Assembly (NCBI GenBank): GCA_017743585.1 | Contig: JAGHYP010000038.1 | Coordinates: 1 to 14,576 of the forward strand | Length of the DNA: 14,576 nt | Source: Chloroflexota bacterium | GTDB lineage: Bacteria; Chloroflexota; Anaerolineae; Aggregatilineales; UBA2796 | Direction of reading: 5' to 3' | Translations under genes and position numbers: made by a program | Notes under the pieces: model-generated | What the model saw: the letters and a program-made list of their open reading frames with translations, nothing else | Databases searched by the model: none | What the model was told of the DNA's origin: nothing | In this document: one piece after another, positions 6,541-13,401 of the stretch | Position numbering within the stretch: position 1 is the first letter of the stretch | Layout: each line of letters begins with the position of its first letter

Positions 6541-6945
6541 ATGCACGATACAGACTCGCAGACGCAGGCAGGCGCGCCTGAGCAAGACGCTGGGGCGCCG
6601 CTCGAGATCGATCGCGGCTTCACGTATCGCGTGACGATTGCCAGCTTGATTGTCGGCGTGCTACTGGCAGGCATTGCGGCGCTGATCCTGTTCAGCTTGA
6701 CTCGCCCGCTGACCGCTGATGAGCAGGGCAACGTGAATTGGTCGATCAGCGGCATCTTGTTTCCAGTGTCAGCGGTCATTGTGGGCAGCATTTTGTTCTG
6801 GTCAGTGTTTGGCTTGCCGTTGCGTGTGGCGCGGCGGCGCGGCGTGATTCTCGATCCGGAAATCTATCCGTGGATCGGCGCGGTGCTGCTCACTGCGTTG
6901 TTCAGCGGCGCTTTTTTGCTCGCCATGCTTCTTGGCGTCATCTGA
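6541..6945 (+). CDS. Small three-helix membrane protein, function unknown
   Basis: I do not recognise this 134-residue protein. After a charged, Gln/Ala-rich N-terminal ~28 residues it has three hydrophobic helices: VTIASLIVGVLLAGIAALIL, then ISGILFPVSAVIVGSILFWS, then WIGAVLLTALFSGAFLLAML ending at the C-terminus. A basic loop (RVARRRG) lies between helices 2 and 3. The ATG at 6541 is preferred because AGAGGG lies about 10 bases upstream; a TTG at 6487 would add 18 residues. The gene lies 72 bases after the TIR gene in the same direction, so co-transcription with the glycosidase and TIR gene is possible but not shown. Confidence 0.65.
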   Translation: MHDTDSQTQAGAPEQDAGAPLEIDRGFTYRVTIASLIVGVLLAGIAALILFSLTRPLTADEQGNVNWSISGILFPVSAVIVGSILFWSVFGLPLRVARRRGVILDPEIYPWIGAVLLTALFSGAFLLAMLLGVI

Positions 6946-7231
6946 GGCGCGCCGTGCGAGCTCGGAAAGGGCAGGCCTACAGTAGGACACCGTGACGAGC
7001 AGAGATAAGATGCCAGACGCGCGCGTTCAGCAGGCGCGGGCTGAAGTCGCTAACCTCAGCGATCCCTGAGCATCGCTGGGCGCCGCCAAACTGCGCAAGC
7101 GAGCATGACAGGTCGCGCCACGACGCTGCAGCGCGCGATGTAGGCTCAAGTCTAGCAGTGCAATCATATGCGCGCGTTTGTCTTGGCACGCAGCAAAGGC
7201 TGAGTCAACAGCGAATGCACGCTGAGGAGGC
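6946..7231. other. 286-base gap without a convincing gene
   Basis: This stretch separates the convergent membrane-protein gene (+) and the HNH gene (-). Open frames on the minus strand here (up to 79 codons) have no recognisable domain, composition typical of GC-rich shadow frames and no ribosome binding site. A 7-bp hairpin (7057-7063 with 7072-7078, loop CCCTGAGC) has no U-run after it on either strand. I see no tRNA, tmRNA, RNase P or SRP RNA core motif. Confidence 0.5.
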
Positions 7232-7809
7232 CTATTCGCGCCACTCGATGTGACTGTTAATCCCAAACTGCTTGTAGGTCGCCAGAATTTGTCGGCAAAA
7301 AGCGATCATGTGCTGATCACCTATCGCAAGCGCCCTGCGATACAAGCGTATGAAGAAGCGCTTGCCCGATTCAGTCTGACTGTAGTTCTTCTTCAGAAAG
7401 TTGTGCTTCGAGCAGAGCGTCTGACCGTTTTCAAGCGTAGCGCGCCCGCCGCGATCCTTCGGCACGATGTGATCGGCGTGGATTTCAACTCCATCAGCGC
7501 GCCCTAAGCCACATATCACGCAGCGGTAGCAATCGCGCTTGAAAATTGCCTCGTGCACTTCAGGCGTGAAATCTTCGAGCTGGCGCTGATGTACAAGCTC
7601 AGGATCGTAGCGATCACGCCTTTCGCGACCTTGATCAAGAAGCCTTCCTGATGCAACTTGCGAATGGCGCGGTCAGGATCGCGGAAGACCTTGCCTGTCA
7701 GCCGCGTGTATTCAGCTGTAGCCCAGTCTACGACCTCAGGATGCGGAATGTCGCGATTAGGATTTCGCTCAAAATATTGCTTGATCAGATCAGCTTGTCT
7801 TGGCGCCAT
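7232..7809 (-). pseudogene. HNH restriction endonuclease-like gene with a one-base deletion
   Basis: Two overlapping frames join into one ~192-residue protein if one base is restored. The first part, from ATG 7809 behind AGAGG, is a helical, probably winged-helix DNA-binding segment (RQADLIKQYFERNPNRDIPHPEVVDW ... KLHQEGFLIKVAKGV, split here for length). At 7614/7615 a T seems to be missing: adding it yields VYRYDPEL, which then continues in the other frame as LEDFTPEVHEAIFKRDCYRCVICG. The second part carries a full HNH site: CVICG, then ADHIVPKDRGG with the catalytic His, the N of ENGQTLC, and HN. All nuclease residues lie after the break, so normal translation gives an inactive product. The start overlaps the methyltransferase end by 25 bases, the usual layout of a type II R-M pair. 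A sequencing or assembly error is the main alternative to a real loss. Confidence 0.75.
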
Positions 7810-8630
7810 AATGCCTCTAAGCGCGCTTTTGCTAGCATGCAATACTCAAGCGCAATTTCGAAACCGATGCCCACGCGATTGTTCTCGTGCGCCTCGATCA
7901 AGGTTGTGCCGCTGCCAGCGAACGGATCAAGCACGGTCTCGCCGACGAAACTGAACAGCTTGATGCAACGGCGCGGCAGCTCGCGCGGAAATGGCGCAGG
8001 ATGCCCGACGCGCTTTTTGCTCTCGCCGCTGAAGACCCAGACGCCATTCGTCCATTTCATGAACTCTTGCCGCGTGATATCGCTCACAGGCTGCGGCTTG
8101 CGCTTTTTCCGCCAACGTTCTTTGTACATTACCACAATCACCTCGACCGGCGCGATCACAAAAGGCGCCGAGGCGCTCATCCACGAGCCCCAAGCAGTGC
8201 GCCGTGAAATGTTGCCTTCATTCCAGATGATCGTGGTGTGATACTTCCAACCGACTTTTTTGGCGATGGTCGTCACGTCGGCGTACACGCTCTGCTGGCC
8301 GCCCTTGTTTTTATCGAGCGGAATGTTCATGCACAGCCGCCCATCCGGTCGGCTGAGGCGATACGCATGCGTCAGCCACTTCTCGGAGAAATCGAGATAC
8401 GCCTCGTAGTCTTGTGCGTCATCATGCGAGCTGTACGCAATGCCGACGTTGTATGGCGGCGACGTGACAATCAGGTCTACGCTCTCATCTGCCAGTGCCT
8501 GCGAAGTGAGAAAATCGGCGTGGTAGAGCGTTGTGCGATGCGCCTGCAAAAAAACACTGTCCTTCGATGCAAGCGCAGCGGCTGCCAGTTCTTTGCCGAC
8601 CAGTTTTCCGCTGTCAGCGTATGCTGTCAT
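7785..8630 (-). CDS. Site-specific DNA methyltransferase, beta class (N4-C or N6-A), type II R-M
   Basis: The 281-residue enzyme transfers a methyl group from S-adenosylmethionine to an exocyclic amino group in DNA. Catalytic motif IV TSPPYNVG (residues 56-63) comes before the SAM-binding motif DPFAGSGTT (235-243), the order that defines the beta subgroup. TSPPY is used by both N4-cytosine and some N6-adenine enzymes, so the base cannot be settled. The region about 160-220 with KERWRKKRKPQ is the likely target-recognition part. It starts at ATG 8630 with AGGCGA about 11 bases upstream. An HNH endonuclease gene overlaps its 3' end, making this the modification half of a restriction-modification pair. 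The recognition site is unknown. The enzyme looks intact while its nuclease partner is frameshifted, so it may now be an orphan. Confidence 0.9.
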   Translation of the reverse strand: MTAYADSGKLVGKELAAAALASKDSVFLQAHRTTLYHADFLTSQALADESVDLIVTSPPYNVGIAYSSHDDAQDYEAYLDFSEKWLTHAYRLSRPDGRLCMNIPLDKNKGGQQSVYADVTTIAKKVGWKYHTTIIWNEGNISRRTAWGSWMSASAPFVIAPVEVIVVMYKERWRKKRKPQPVSDITRQEFMKWTNGVWVFSGESKKRVGHPAPFPRELPRRCIKLFSFVGETVLDPFAGSGTTLIEAHENNRVGIGFEIALEYCMLAKARLEALWRQDKLI

Positions 8631-8651
8631 GGCGCTGTTTTCGCCTAAAAG

Positions 8652-8667
8652 GTAGAACGCATTCTAC
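8652..8667. promoter_or_regulatory. Inverted repeat in the methyltransferase upstream region
   Basis: GTAGAA (8652-8657) and TTCTAC (8662-8667) form a perfect 6-bp inverted repeat with a 4-base centre, about 22 bases upstream of the methyltransferase start. On the minus strand the nearby TAGAAT (8666-8661) could be a -10 box, so the repeat would sit on the promoter, where autoregulation of R-M genes usually acts. No convincing -35 was found. Confidence 0.35.
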
Positions 8668-8725
8668 TCCACTTTTTGAAGAATTCCTAGCGCAAACTTT
8701 CGTACGCATGCGCTGGGCGAAAGTG

Positions 8726-8743
8726 CGTTACAATCACGTAACG
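8726..8743 (+). promoter_or_regulatory. Candidate argS -10 box inside an inverted repeat
   Basis: TACAAT at 8729-8734 is a good -10 hexamer, 44 bases before the argS start. It lies within the inverted repeat CGTTAC (8726-8731), AATCAC, GTAACG (8738-8743). The -35 position holds no recognisable hexamer. The repeat may be an operator or chance. Confidence 0.35.
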
Positions 8744-8777
8744 GAGTGTCTATTGCTGTTCGGAGAGCGAAGAAATC

Positions 8778-10484
8778 GTGAAGCCTTTACCTATCGCCTT
8801 TGCTGCGCTTGTCCATCAGGCGCTGCAGGATGCCCAAGCCGATGGCAGCCTGCCCGTTTTTCCAATCCCCGAGCTGAAAATTGAGCCGCCCAAGCGCCCT
8901 GAGCATGGCGACTACGCCTCAGCGGTCGCGTTGCAGGTGCAAAGATTGGCGGGCAAGCCGCCGATGCAGATCGCTGAGATCGTGCGCGCGCACCTGCCCG
9001 ATGCGCCATTCTTAGGCAGCGCCGAGATCGCGCCGCCCGGTTTCCTGAATTTCCGCCTCGATCGGGCGTGGCTGGCGGCGCAGGTTGATTACATCCTCAC
9101 AGCAGGGGAGCGCGTCTTTCAGCAAGAAGATGGCGCGGGCAAGCGCGCGCAAGTTGAGTACGTCAGCGCCAACCCAACTGGCCCGCTCAGCGTGCATCGC
9201 ATTCGCGGCGGCGTGATCGGCGATACGATTGCCAATTTGCTCGAAGCGGTTGGCTACACCGTCACGCGCGAGTACTATTACAACAACGCTGGCCAGCAGA
9301 TGAACGTCCTCGGCGCCAGCGTGCAAGCGCGCTACCTCGAGATGCTCGGCTTGCCGAATACCTTCCCTGAAAACGGCTACAAAGGGCAATACATCCGCAT
9401 GATCGCCGCGACTCTAGCCGCCATCTACGGCGATTCGCTGCGCGACGCACCCGTCGAGCGCTTCCGTCAGCTCGCCTCGGAGAGCATCTTCTATCGCTTG
9501 AAGAGCAGTTTGCGGCGCATCAACATCGTGCATGATGTCTTCTTCCGAGAAGATAGCTTGTACGAAGATGGCTCAGTGGAGGAGACCATTGCGGCGCTGC
9601 GCGCGCGCGGCCTCGCCTATGAGCGAGACGGCGCGCTATGGTTCAAATCCACAGCGCTGGGCGATGAGAAAGATCGTGTGATCGTCAAGCGCAGCGGCGA
9701 GCCGACCTATCGTCTGCCTGATATCGCCTATCATCGCAACAAACTGGAGCGCGGCTTCGATCTGATCGTGAATGTCTTCGGCGCAGATCACGCGGCGACT
9801 GCGCCGCAGGTCTTGTTAGGCGTCAAGGCGCTCGGCTACGATCCATCTTGCGTGCGCACAGTTATCCATCAGATGGTCGAGCTGGTGGAAGGCGGCGAGG
9901 CGCGGCGGATGTCCACGCGGCGCGGCGATTTTGTGGAGCTGGACGAGCTAATTGACGAAGTCGGCGCCGATGCCGTGCGCTACTTCATGCTGGCGCAAAG
10001 CCCGGACACGGCGATGAGCTTCGATCTCGATCTGGCGCGCGCACAAGGCGACGAGAACCCTGTCTATCGCATTCAGAGCGCGCACGTGCGTTGTGCGGGC
10101 ATTCTGCGGCGCGCCGCAGAGCGCGGTCTCAGCGACCAGAACGCCGATTTGAGTCTGTTAGGCGAGGCTGAGCTGGCGCTGCTCAAGAAAATGCTCGAGA
10201 CACCTGAAGTGATCAATCGCGCCATCGCCGAGATGCAGCCGCAGGCGATTGCCATCTTCGCGCTCGATCTGGCGGGCATGTTTCACCCTATCTACGACCG
10301 CGTGCGCGTGATCAGCGACCAAGAGGAAATTCCTGCGCCAATGGCGGCGGCGCGCCTGCGCTTCTACAAGGCGGCGAAGATCGTCTTCGCGCGCCTACTC
10401 AAGCTGATGGGCATGTCTGCGCCCGAAGAGATGGAGCGCCGTGCCAGAGCCGAGCCGCTCAGCGCCGAATCTGAGAGCGCCTAG
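8778..10484 (+). CDS. argS: Arginyl-tRNA synthetase
   Basis: This class I synthetase charges tRNA-Arg. At 568 residues it has full family length. The N-terminal Add-1 tRNA D-loop-binding domain is seen at about 1-95 (KRPEHGDYASAVALQVQRLAGKPP split here by position 39-62), the catalytic domain follows with YVSANPTGPL, then REYYYNNAGQQM, VNVFGADHAA, and the KMSKS-loop equivalent RRMSTRRGDF (376-385). The DALR anticodon-binding domain spans about 430-568. The HIGH signature is odd: residues 138-141 read S-V-H-R, where the family has H-V/I-G-H or, in some lineages, H-I-G-R. The flanking sequence is normal. GTG 8778 is the start, with GGAGAG 12 bases upstream; no better ATG lies near. After the TAG stop about 140 bases hold no gene or clear terminator before the convergent cdsA. 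Confidence 0.95.
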   Translation: MKPLPIAFAALVHQALQDAQADGSLPVFPIPELKIEPPKRPEHGDYASAVALQVQRLAGKPPMQIAEIVRAHLPDAPFLGSAEIAPPGFLNFRLDRAWLAAQVDYILTAGERVFQQEDGAGKRAQVEYVSANPTGPLSVHRIRGGVIGDTIANLLEAVGYTVTREYYYNNAGQQMNVLGASVQARYLEMLGLPNTFPENGYKGQYIRMIAATLAAIYGDSLRDAPVERFRQLASESIFYRLKSSLRRINIVHDVFFREDSLYEDGSVEETIAALRARGLAYERDGALWFKSTALGDEKDRVIVKRSGEPTYRLPDIAYHRNKLERGFDLIVNVFGADHAATAPQVLLGVKALGYDPSCVRTVIHQMVELVEGGEARRMSTRRGDFVELDELIDEVGADAVRYFMLAQSPDTAMSFDLDLARAQGDENPVYRIQSAHVRCAGILRRAAERGLSDQNADLSLLGEAELALLKKMLETPEVINRAIAEMQPQAIAIFALDLAGMFHPIYDRVRVISDQEEIPAPMAAARLRFYKAAKIVFARLLKLMGMSAPEEMERRARAEPLSAESESA

Positions 10485-10624
10485 CCGAGCCGTGCATCTT
10501 AAACAGGGATTCTTGCGGCCCATGCGAGCGTCGCCGCAGGCGTGAAGCCAGATTCAAGTGGCAAGGCAAGACTCTGACACTAATTTTAGCTGCGCGCTCT
10601 CGGTTGAGAGGATATCAGAGCGTG

Positions 10625-11431
10625 CTAAAATGTGCCGAGCATAAACCACGCGATGCAGTAGTAGCCGAGCGTGCCGCCGACTAGAAGCGTATCGAAACGG
10701 TCGAGCGCGCCGCCATGGCCTGGCACAATGCTGCCGAAATCTTTGACGGCTGCGCTGCGCTTGAAAGCGGACATCGCTAGATCGCCGAGCGGCGAGAGCG
10801 CGCCGACCAAGACGCCGATCAGCGCGCCTTCGCGCGGGCGCACCACAGGCGCGAAGAACAACGCCAACAATACCCCTGTCAGCGCGGCAAACAGGACGCC
10901 GCCAAAGTAGCCTTCCCATGTTTTATTCGGCGAGAGCTTCGGCGCCAGCTTGTGCTTGCCGCGCCAACTGCCGATGATGTAAGCGCCGACATCGCCCATG
11001 CCCGTGCTGACGACCGTCAGAATCAGCCAATAGTTGCCATGCTCAAGCTGGCGCAGCGCCAATAAATGCATCCCTAGTCCGCCGATGTAGAGCGCAGCCG
11101 CCACGTTCAGCCCGAAGCGAAGCGCGGCGTATTCTTCGGCGCCATAACGCCCGACCATCATGAGCAAGTTGCTGAACAAGATCAGGCTAAGAGTCGGCAT
11201 GAGCAGCTTGTGCAGCTGAAACGCCTGAACGCTCATCAGCGCCAAAATGCCGCTGATGGTCAGCACAGCGTTCAAGCGCAGCTCAGCGCGCAACGGCAGC
11301 CGAGAGAATTCCCAGCCGCACACAGCGAGCGCGACCATCAGCGCGGCTGTGTAGAGCGCGCCGCCAACCCACATCAGCCCAATAGCGATCGGGATGAAGA
11401 CGGCGGCGCTCAGAAGCCGTGTGCGGAGCAT
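10625..11431 (-). CDS. cdsA: Phosphatidate cytidylyltransferase (CDP-diglyceride synthase)
   Basis: CdsA makes CDP-diacylglycerol from phosphatidate and CTP, the branch point to all bacterial phospholipids, in the inner membrane. The 268-residue protein is almost entirely hydrophobic helices (about seven or eight), with a cytosolic loop KLSPNKTWEGYFGG. It ends with the complete family signature: SAFKRSAAVKDFG, then IVPGHGGALDRFD, including the metal/CTP-binding Lys-Asp and the Asp-Arg-x-Asp. I start at ATG 11431, 8 bases after the uppS stop. A longer frame reaching 11530 overlaps uppS and adds a non-family, Arg-rich leader, so I reject it. It is the last gene of the frr-uppS-cdsA cluster; dxr, which often follows, is absent here. 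Confidence 0.95.
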   Translation of the reverse strand: MLRTRLLSAAVFIPIAIGLMWVGGALYTAALMVALAVCGWEFSRLPLRAELRLNAVLTISGILALMSVQAFQLHKLLMPTLSLILFSNLLMMVGRYGAEEYAALRFGLNVAAALYIGGLGMHLLALRQLEHGNYWLILTVVSTGMGDVGAYIIGSWRGKHKLAPKLSPNKTWEGYFGGVLFAALTGVLLALFFAPVVRPREGALIGVLVGALSPLGDLAMSAFKRSAAVKDFGSIVPGHGGALDRFDTLLVGGTLGYYCIAWFMLGTF

Positions 11432-11439
11432 GGCTGCGC

Positions 11440-12162
11440 TTAGGGGTTCACCACCAAGCCAAACCGCCGCTCGCGCTGATTGTAGTGGCGAATGGCCTGC
11501 AGCAGCTCCTCTTTGTCGAAGTCGGGCCAAAACTTTGGCGTGGTGTAGTATTCAGCGTAAACGCTCTGCCAGATGAGGAAGTTGCTGATGCGCATCTCGC
11601 CGCCTGTGCGGATGATCAGATCAGGGTCGGGCATGCCAGCTGTATCGAGGTAGAAGTTGAAGAGCGTCTCGTCGATCTGCTCAGGCGGGATGCCATCGCG
11701 CACGATGCGGCGCATAGCTCGGATGATCTCATCGCGCCCGCCGTAATTGAAAGCCAGATTGAGGATCAACTGATCGTTATTGCGCGTCTTCTCGATGGCG
11801 TTGCGCACTTTTTGCTGCAGCTCAGGCGAGAGTCCTTCCAAGTTGCCGATGTGCCGCAGCTGGACGCCATAAGCGTTCAGCGTATCGAACTCGCGGTCAA
11901 TGACCGTGCGCAGGATGTTCAGCAAGCCGCGCACTTCATCGGCAGGCCTGCCCCAGTTCTCGGTCGAGAAAGCGTAGACCGTCAGCACGCGGATGCCGAA
12001 CTCAGCACAGGCGCGCAAAACACGACGCAGATTCTCCACGCCTGCGCGATGCCCTGCATGGCGCGGCAAGCCGCGCGCCTTTGCCCAGCGTCCGTTGCCA
12101 TCCATGATGATCGCGACGTGGTAAGGAATACGCTCCGGCAATGGCGCAAGGCTCTCGCTCAT
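11440..12162 (-). CDS. uppS: Undecaprenyl-diphosphate synthase (cis-prenyltransferase)
   Basis: This soluble enzyme adds isopentenyl units in cis to farnesyl diphosphate to make the lipid carrier for peptidoglycan. The 240-residue length is typical. Motifs in order: IIMDGNGRWAKARG with Asp21 binding Mg-diphosphate, GHRAGVENLRR, TVYAFSTENWGRP, LNLAFNYGGRDEI, and the IPP-binding end DLIIRTGGEMRISNFLIWQ then YAEYY. It starts at ATG 12162, 51 bases after frr, and runs into cdsA after 8 bases. The family's usual GE-RLSNFLLWQ has an Arg-Leu that is Arg-Ile here, a mild change. Confidence 0.96.
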   Translation of the reverse strand: MSESLAPLPERIPYHVAIIMDGNGRWAKARGLPRHAGHRAGVENLRRVLRACAEFGIRVLTVYAFSTENWGRPADEVRGLLNILRTVIDREFDTLNAYGVQLRHIGNLEGLSPELQQKVRNAIEKTRNNDQLILNLAFNYGGRDEIIRAMRRIVRDGIPPEQIDETLFNFYLDTAGMPDPDLIIRTGGEMRISNFLIWQSVYAEYYTTPKFWPDFDKEELLQAIRHYNQRERRFGLVVNP

Positions 12163-12213
12163 AAAGCAGCATCACCTACCCTGTACGTTTAGCAAAGACG
12201 CACGCACCAGCGC

Positions 12214-12771
12214 TCAGACCGCCATGATCTCTTGCTCCTTGCGCTTGCCGATCTCGTCGATCTGCCCGATGTAGCGGTCGGTCAGCTTTTGAACGCTCTC
12301 TTGACCGCTGCGCGACTCATCTTCTGAGATCAAGCTCTCTTTCTCGTACTCGCGCAACTCTTCAATGGCATGACGGCGCACGTTGCGCACAGCGACTCGC
12401 GCTTCTTCAAGACGGTGCTGGACGAACTTCACCAGCTCCTTGCGGCGCTCAGTAGTCAGTGGCGGCAAGGACAAGCGGATGATCGTGCCGTCGTTAGATG
12501 GATTCAAGCCTAGCTCGCTAGCTCGGATCGCCTTTTCAATGTCTTTGATGGTGTTTTTATCGAACGGCTTAATCACGATCAGCGACGCCTCAGGCGCGCT
12601 GATGTTCGCCATCTGGTAAAGCGGAGTCGGCGTGCCATAGTATTCCACTTGCAGTTTCTCAACGAGCGCAGGGCTGGCGCGTCCTGTGCGGATGCCCCTC
12701 AGATCGTTCTCAAGGGCAGCAATAGCGCTTTTCATCCGCCCTTCAGCATCTTTCAAAACGTCGTTGATCAT
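12214..12771 (-). CDS. frr: Ribosome recycling factor
   Basis: RRF splits the post-termination ribosome together with EF-G. The 185-residue protein has the full two-domain form: helical domain I from both ends (AEGRMKSAIAALENDLRGIR, and a C-terminal helix RYIGQIDEIGKRKEQEIM) and the beta-rich domain II between (VEYYGTPTPLYQMANISAPE). RTGRASP and SNDGTIIRLSLPPLTTERRKE are conserved blocks. ATG 12771 is preceded by AGGGG about 10 bases away. It heads the frr-uppS-cdsA run. In many bacteria pyrH (and tsf) lie directly upstream, but here a divergent promoter and copper-related genes occupy that side, so the cluster is cut at this point. Confidence 0.97.
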   Translation of the reverse strand: MINDVLKDAEGRMKSAIAALENDLRGIRTGRASPALVEKLQVEYYGTPTPLYQMANISAPEASLIVIKPFDKNTIKDIEKAIRASELGLNPSNDGTIIRLSLPPLTTERRKELVKFVQHRLEEARVAVRNVRRHAIEELREYEKESLISEDESRSGQESVQKLTDRYIGQIDEIGKRKEQEIMAV

Positions 12772-12870
12772 CGCGAGTTGCCCCTATCACAGTATGTTTA
12801 AGCAGTGCTACCGACTTGATCAGCGCTTTCAAGATTGTGGCGCAACACACAGGGCTTGTCAATTCCAGAG

Positions 12871-12899
12871 TTGACAGCGCAGGCGACCTGCGCTACATT
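12871..12899 (+). promoter_or_regulatory. Strong sigma70-like promoter with a palindrome filling the spacer
   Basis: TTGACA (12871-12876) and TACATT (12894-12899) are 17 bases apart, nearly consensus. The spacer is a palindrome: AGCGCAGG and CCTGCGCT (12876-12883, 12887-12894) around CGA, 19 bases in all, with its ends reaching into both hexamers. A repressor or MerR-type activator bound there would control the promoter directly. The start of transcription would be near 12906, leaving only about 11 bases before the first ATG (12917). Confidence 0.75.
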
Positions 12900-12916
12900 C
12901 ATGATAGTTGGTCTCA

Positions 12917-13315
12917 ATGAGCATGTATCATCGAACGCTCGGCAGACGTGCAAGCTATCTACCCTTCATCGCTTGGTTGGCGCTATCGCTGACGCTTATT
13001 GCGCCTGCGATGTGTCAGCGGCACGGCTTGCTGTATTTCTATTTCCACGCTGCCGCGCCAGAATCCTCACCTGCTTGGGCAGATGACTTCATGTGCGGCA
13101 CTTCGAGCGCGCCTTCAGAGCAGCACGCAGACGCTCAGCATCACACAGCGCGCGCGATCCAGAGCAGCTTACCGCTCGTTTTCTTGACCCCTGAGCAGAC
13201 ATATGCCGTTGAGACCGCGCCGTTCACTCTGCCTATCGCTCTTGAGGACGCAAGCATCGTCTTGTTCGCCCCTGAGCCGCTCTCGCCGCCGCCGCGATGC
13301 CTCTCAGTTGCTTGA
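12917..13315 (+). CDS. Small exported or membrane-anchored protein, function unknown
   Basis: I do not recognise this 132-residue protein with certainty. It has a basic N-terminus (MYHRTLGRRA), one hydrophobic segment (FIAWLALSLTLIAPA) and then a polar region with a Cys (DFMCGTSS), a His-rich patch (EQHADAQHHTA) and a Pro-rich end (PEPLSPPPRC). This layout resembles the poorly known DUF2946 group found near copper genes, but the match is loose. The start is uncertain: ATG 12917, ATG 12923 and TTG 12908 are all in frame and none has a Shine-Dalgarno site. The promoter at 12871-12899 puts the mRNA start just upstream, so translation may be nearly leaderless. The next gene, 86 bases on, encodes a copper-chaperone-type protein, which suggests a metal-related role. 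Confidence 0.5.
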   Translation: MSMYHRTLGRRASYLPFIAWLALSLTLIAPAMCQRHGLLYFYFHAAAPESSPAWADDFMCGTSSAPSEQHADAQHHTARAIQSSLPLVFLTPEQTYAVETAPFTLPIALEDASIVLFAPEPLSPPPRCLSVA

Positions 13316-13401
13316 GCGCAATTTGAGTCTCAATTTCGTCGCTAGTTCAACCCGATGAGCTCTGTTCCGAAATCAAGTCAAGACTGGGAGGTAAAGACAC
13401 A

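Noticed and set aside
6462..6640. A short plus-strand frame starting at an ATG overlapping the TIR gene stop (MAERAALNDW...)
   Set aside because: It becomes Arg-rich and collides with the membrane protein reading frame; no ribosome binding site and no family resemblance.
7057..7078. A hairpin as a terminator after the membrane protein gene
   Set aside because: The stem is only 7 bp, lies more than 100 bases after the stop and has no U-run on either strand.
6946..7231. A structured RNA gene such as RNase P RNA or tmRNA, prompted by GGAAAGGGCAGG-like text
   Set aside because: The conserved core segments of those RNAs are not found, and the pairing seen is weak.
7600..7640. Programmed ribosomal frameshifting in the HNH gene
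   Set aside because: There is no X-XXY-YYZ heptamer in the right frame; the region reads as a simple one-base loss.
10510..10620. Hairpins between the convergent argS and cdsA as terminators
   Set aside because: The stems (TGCGGC/GCCGCA with a 13-base loop; CTCTC/GAGAG) are short and lack T tracts, so I could not support them.
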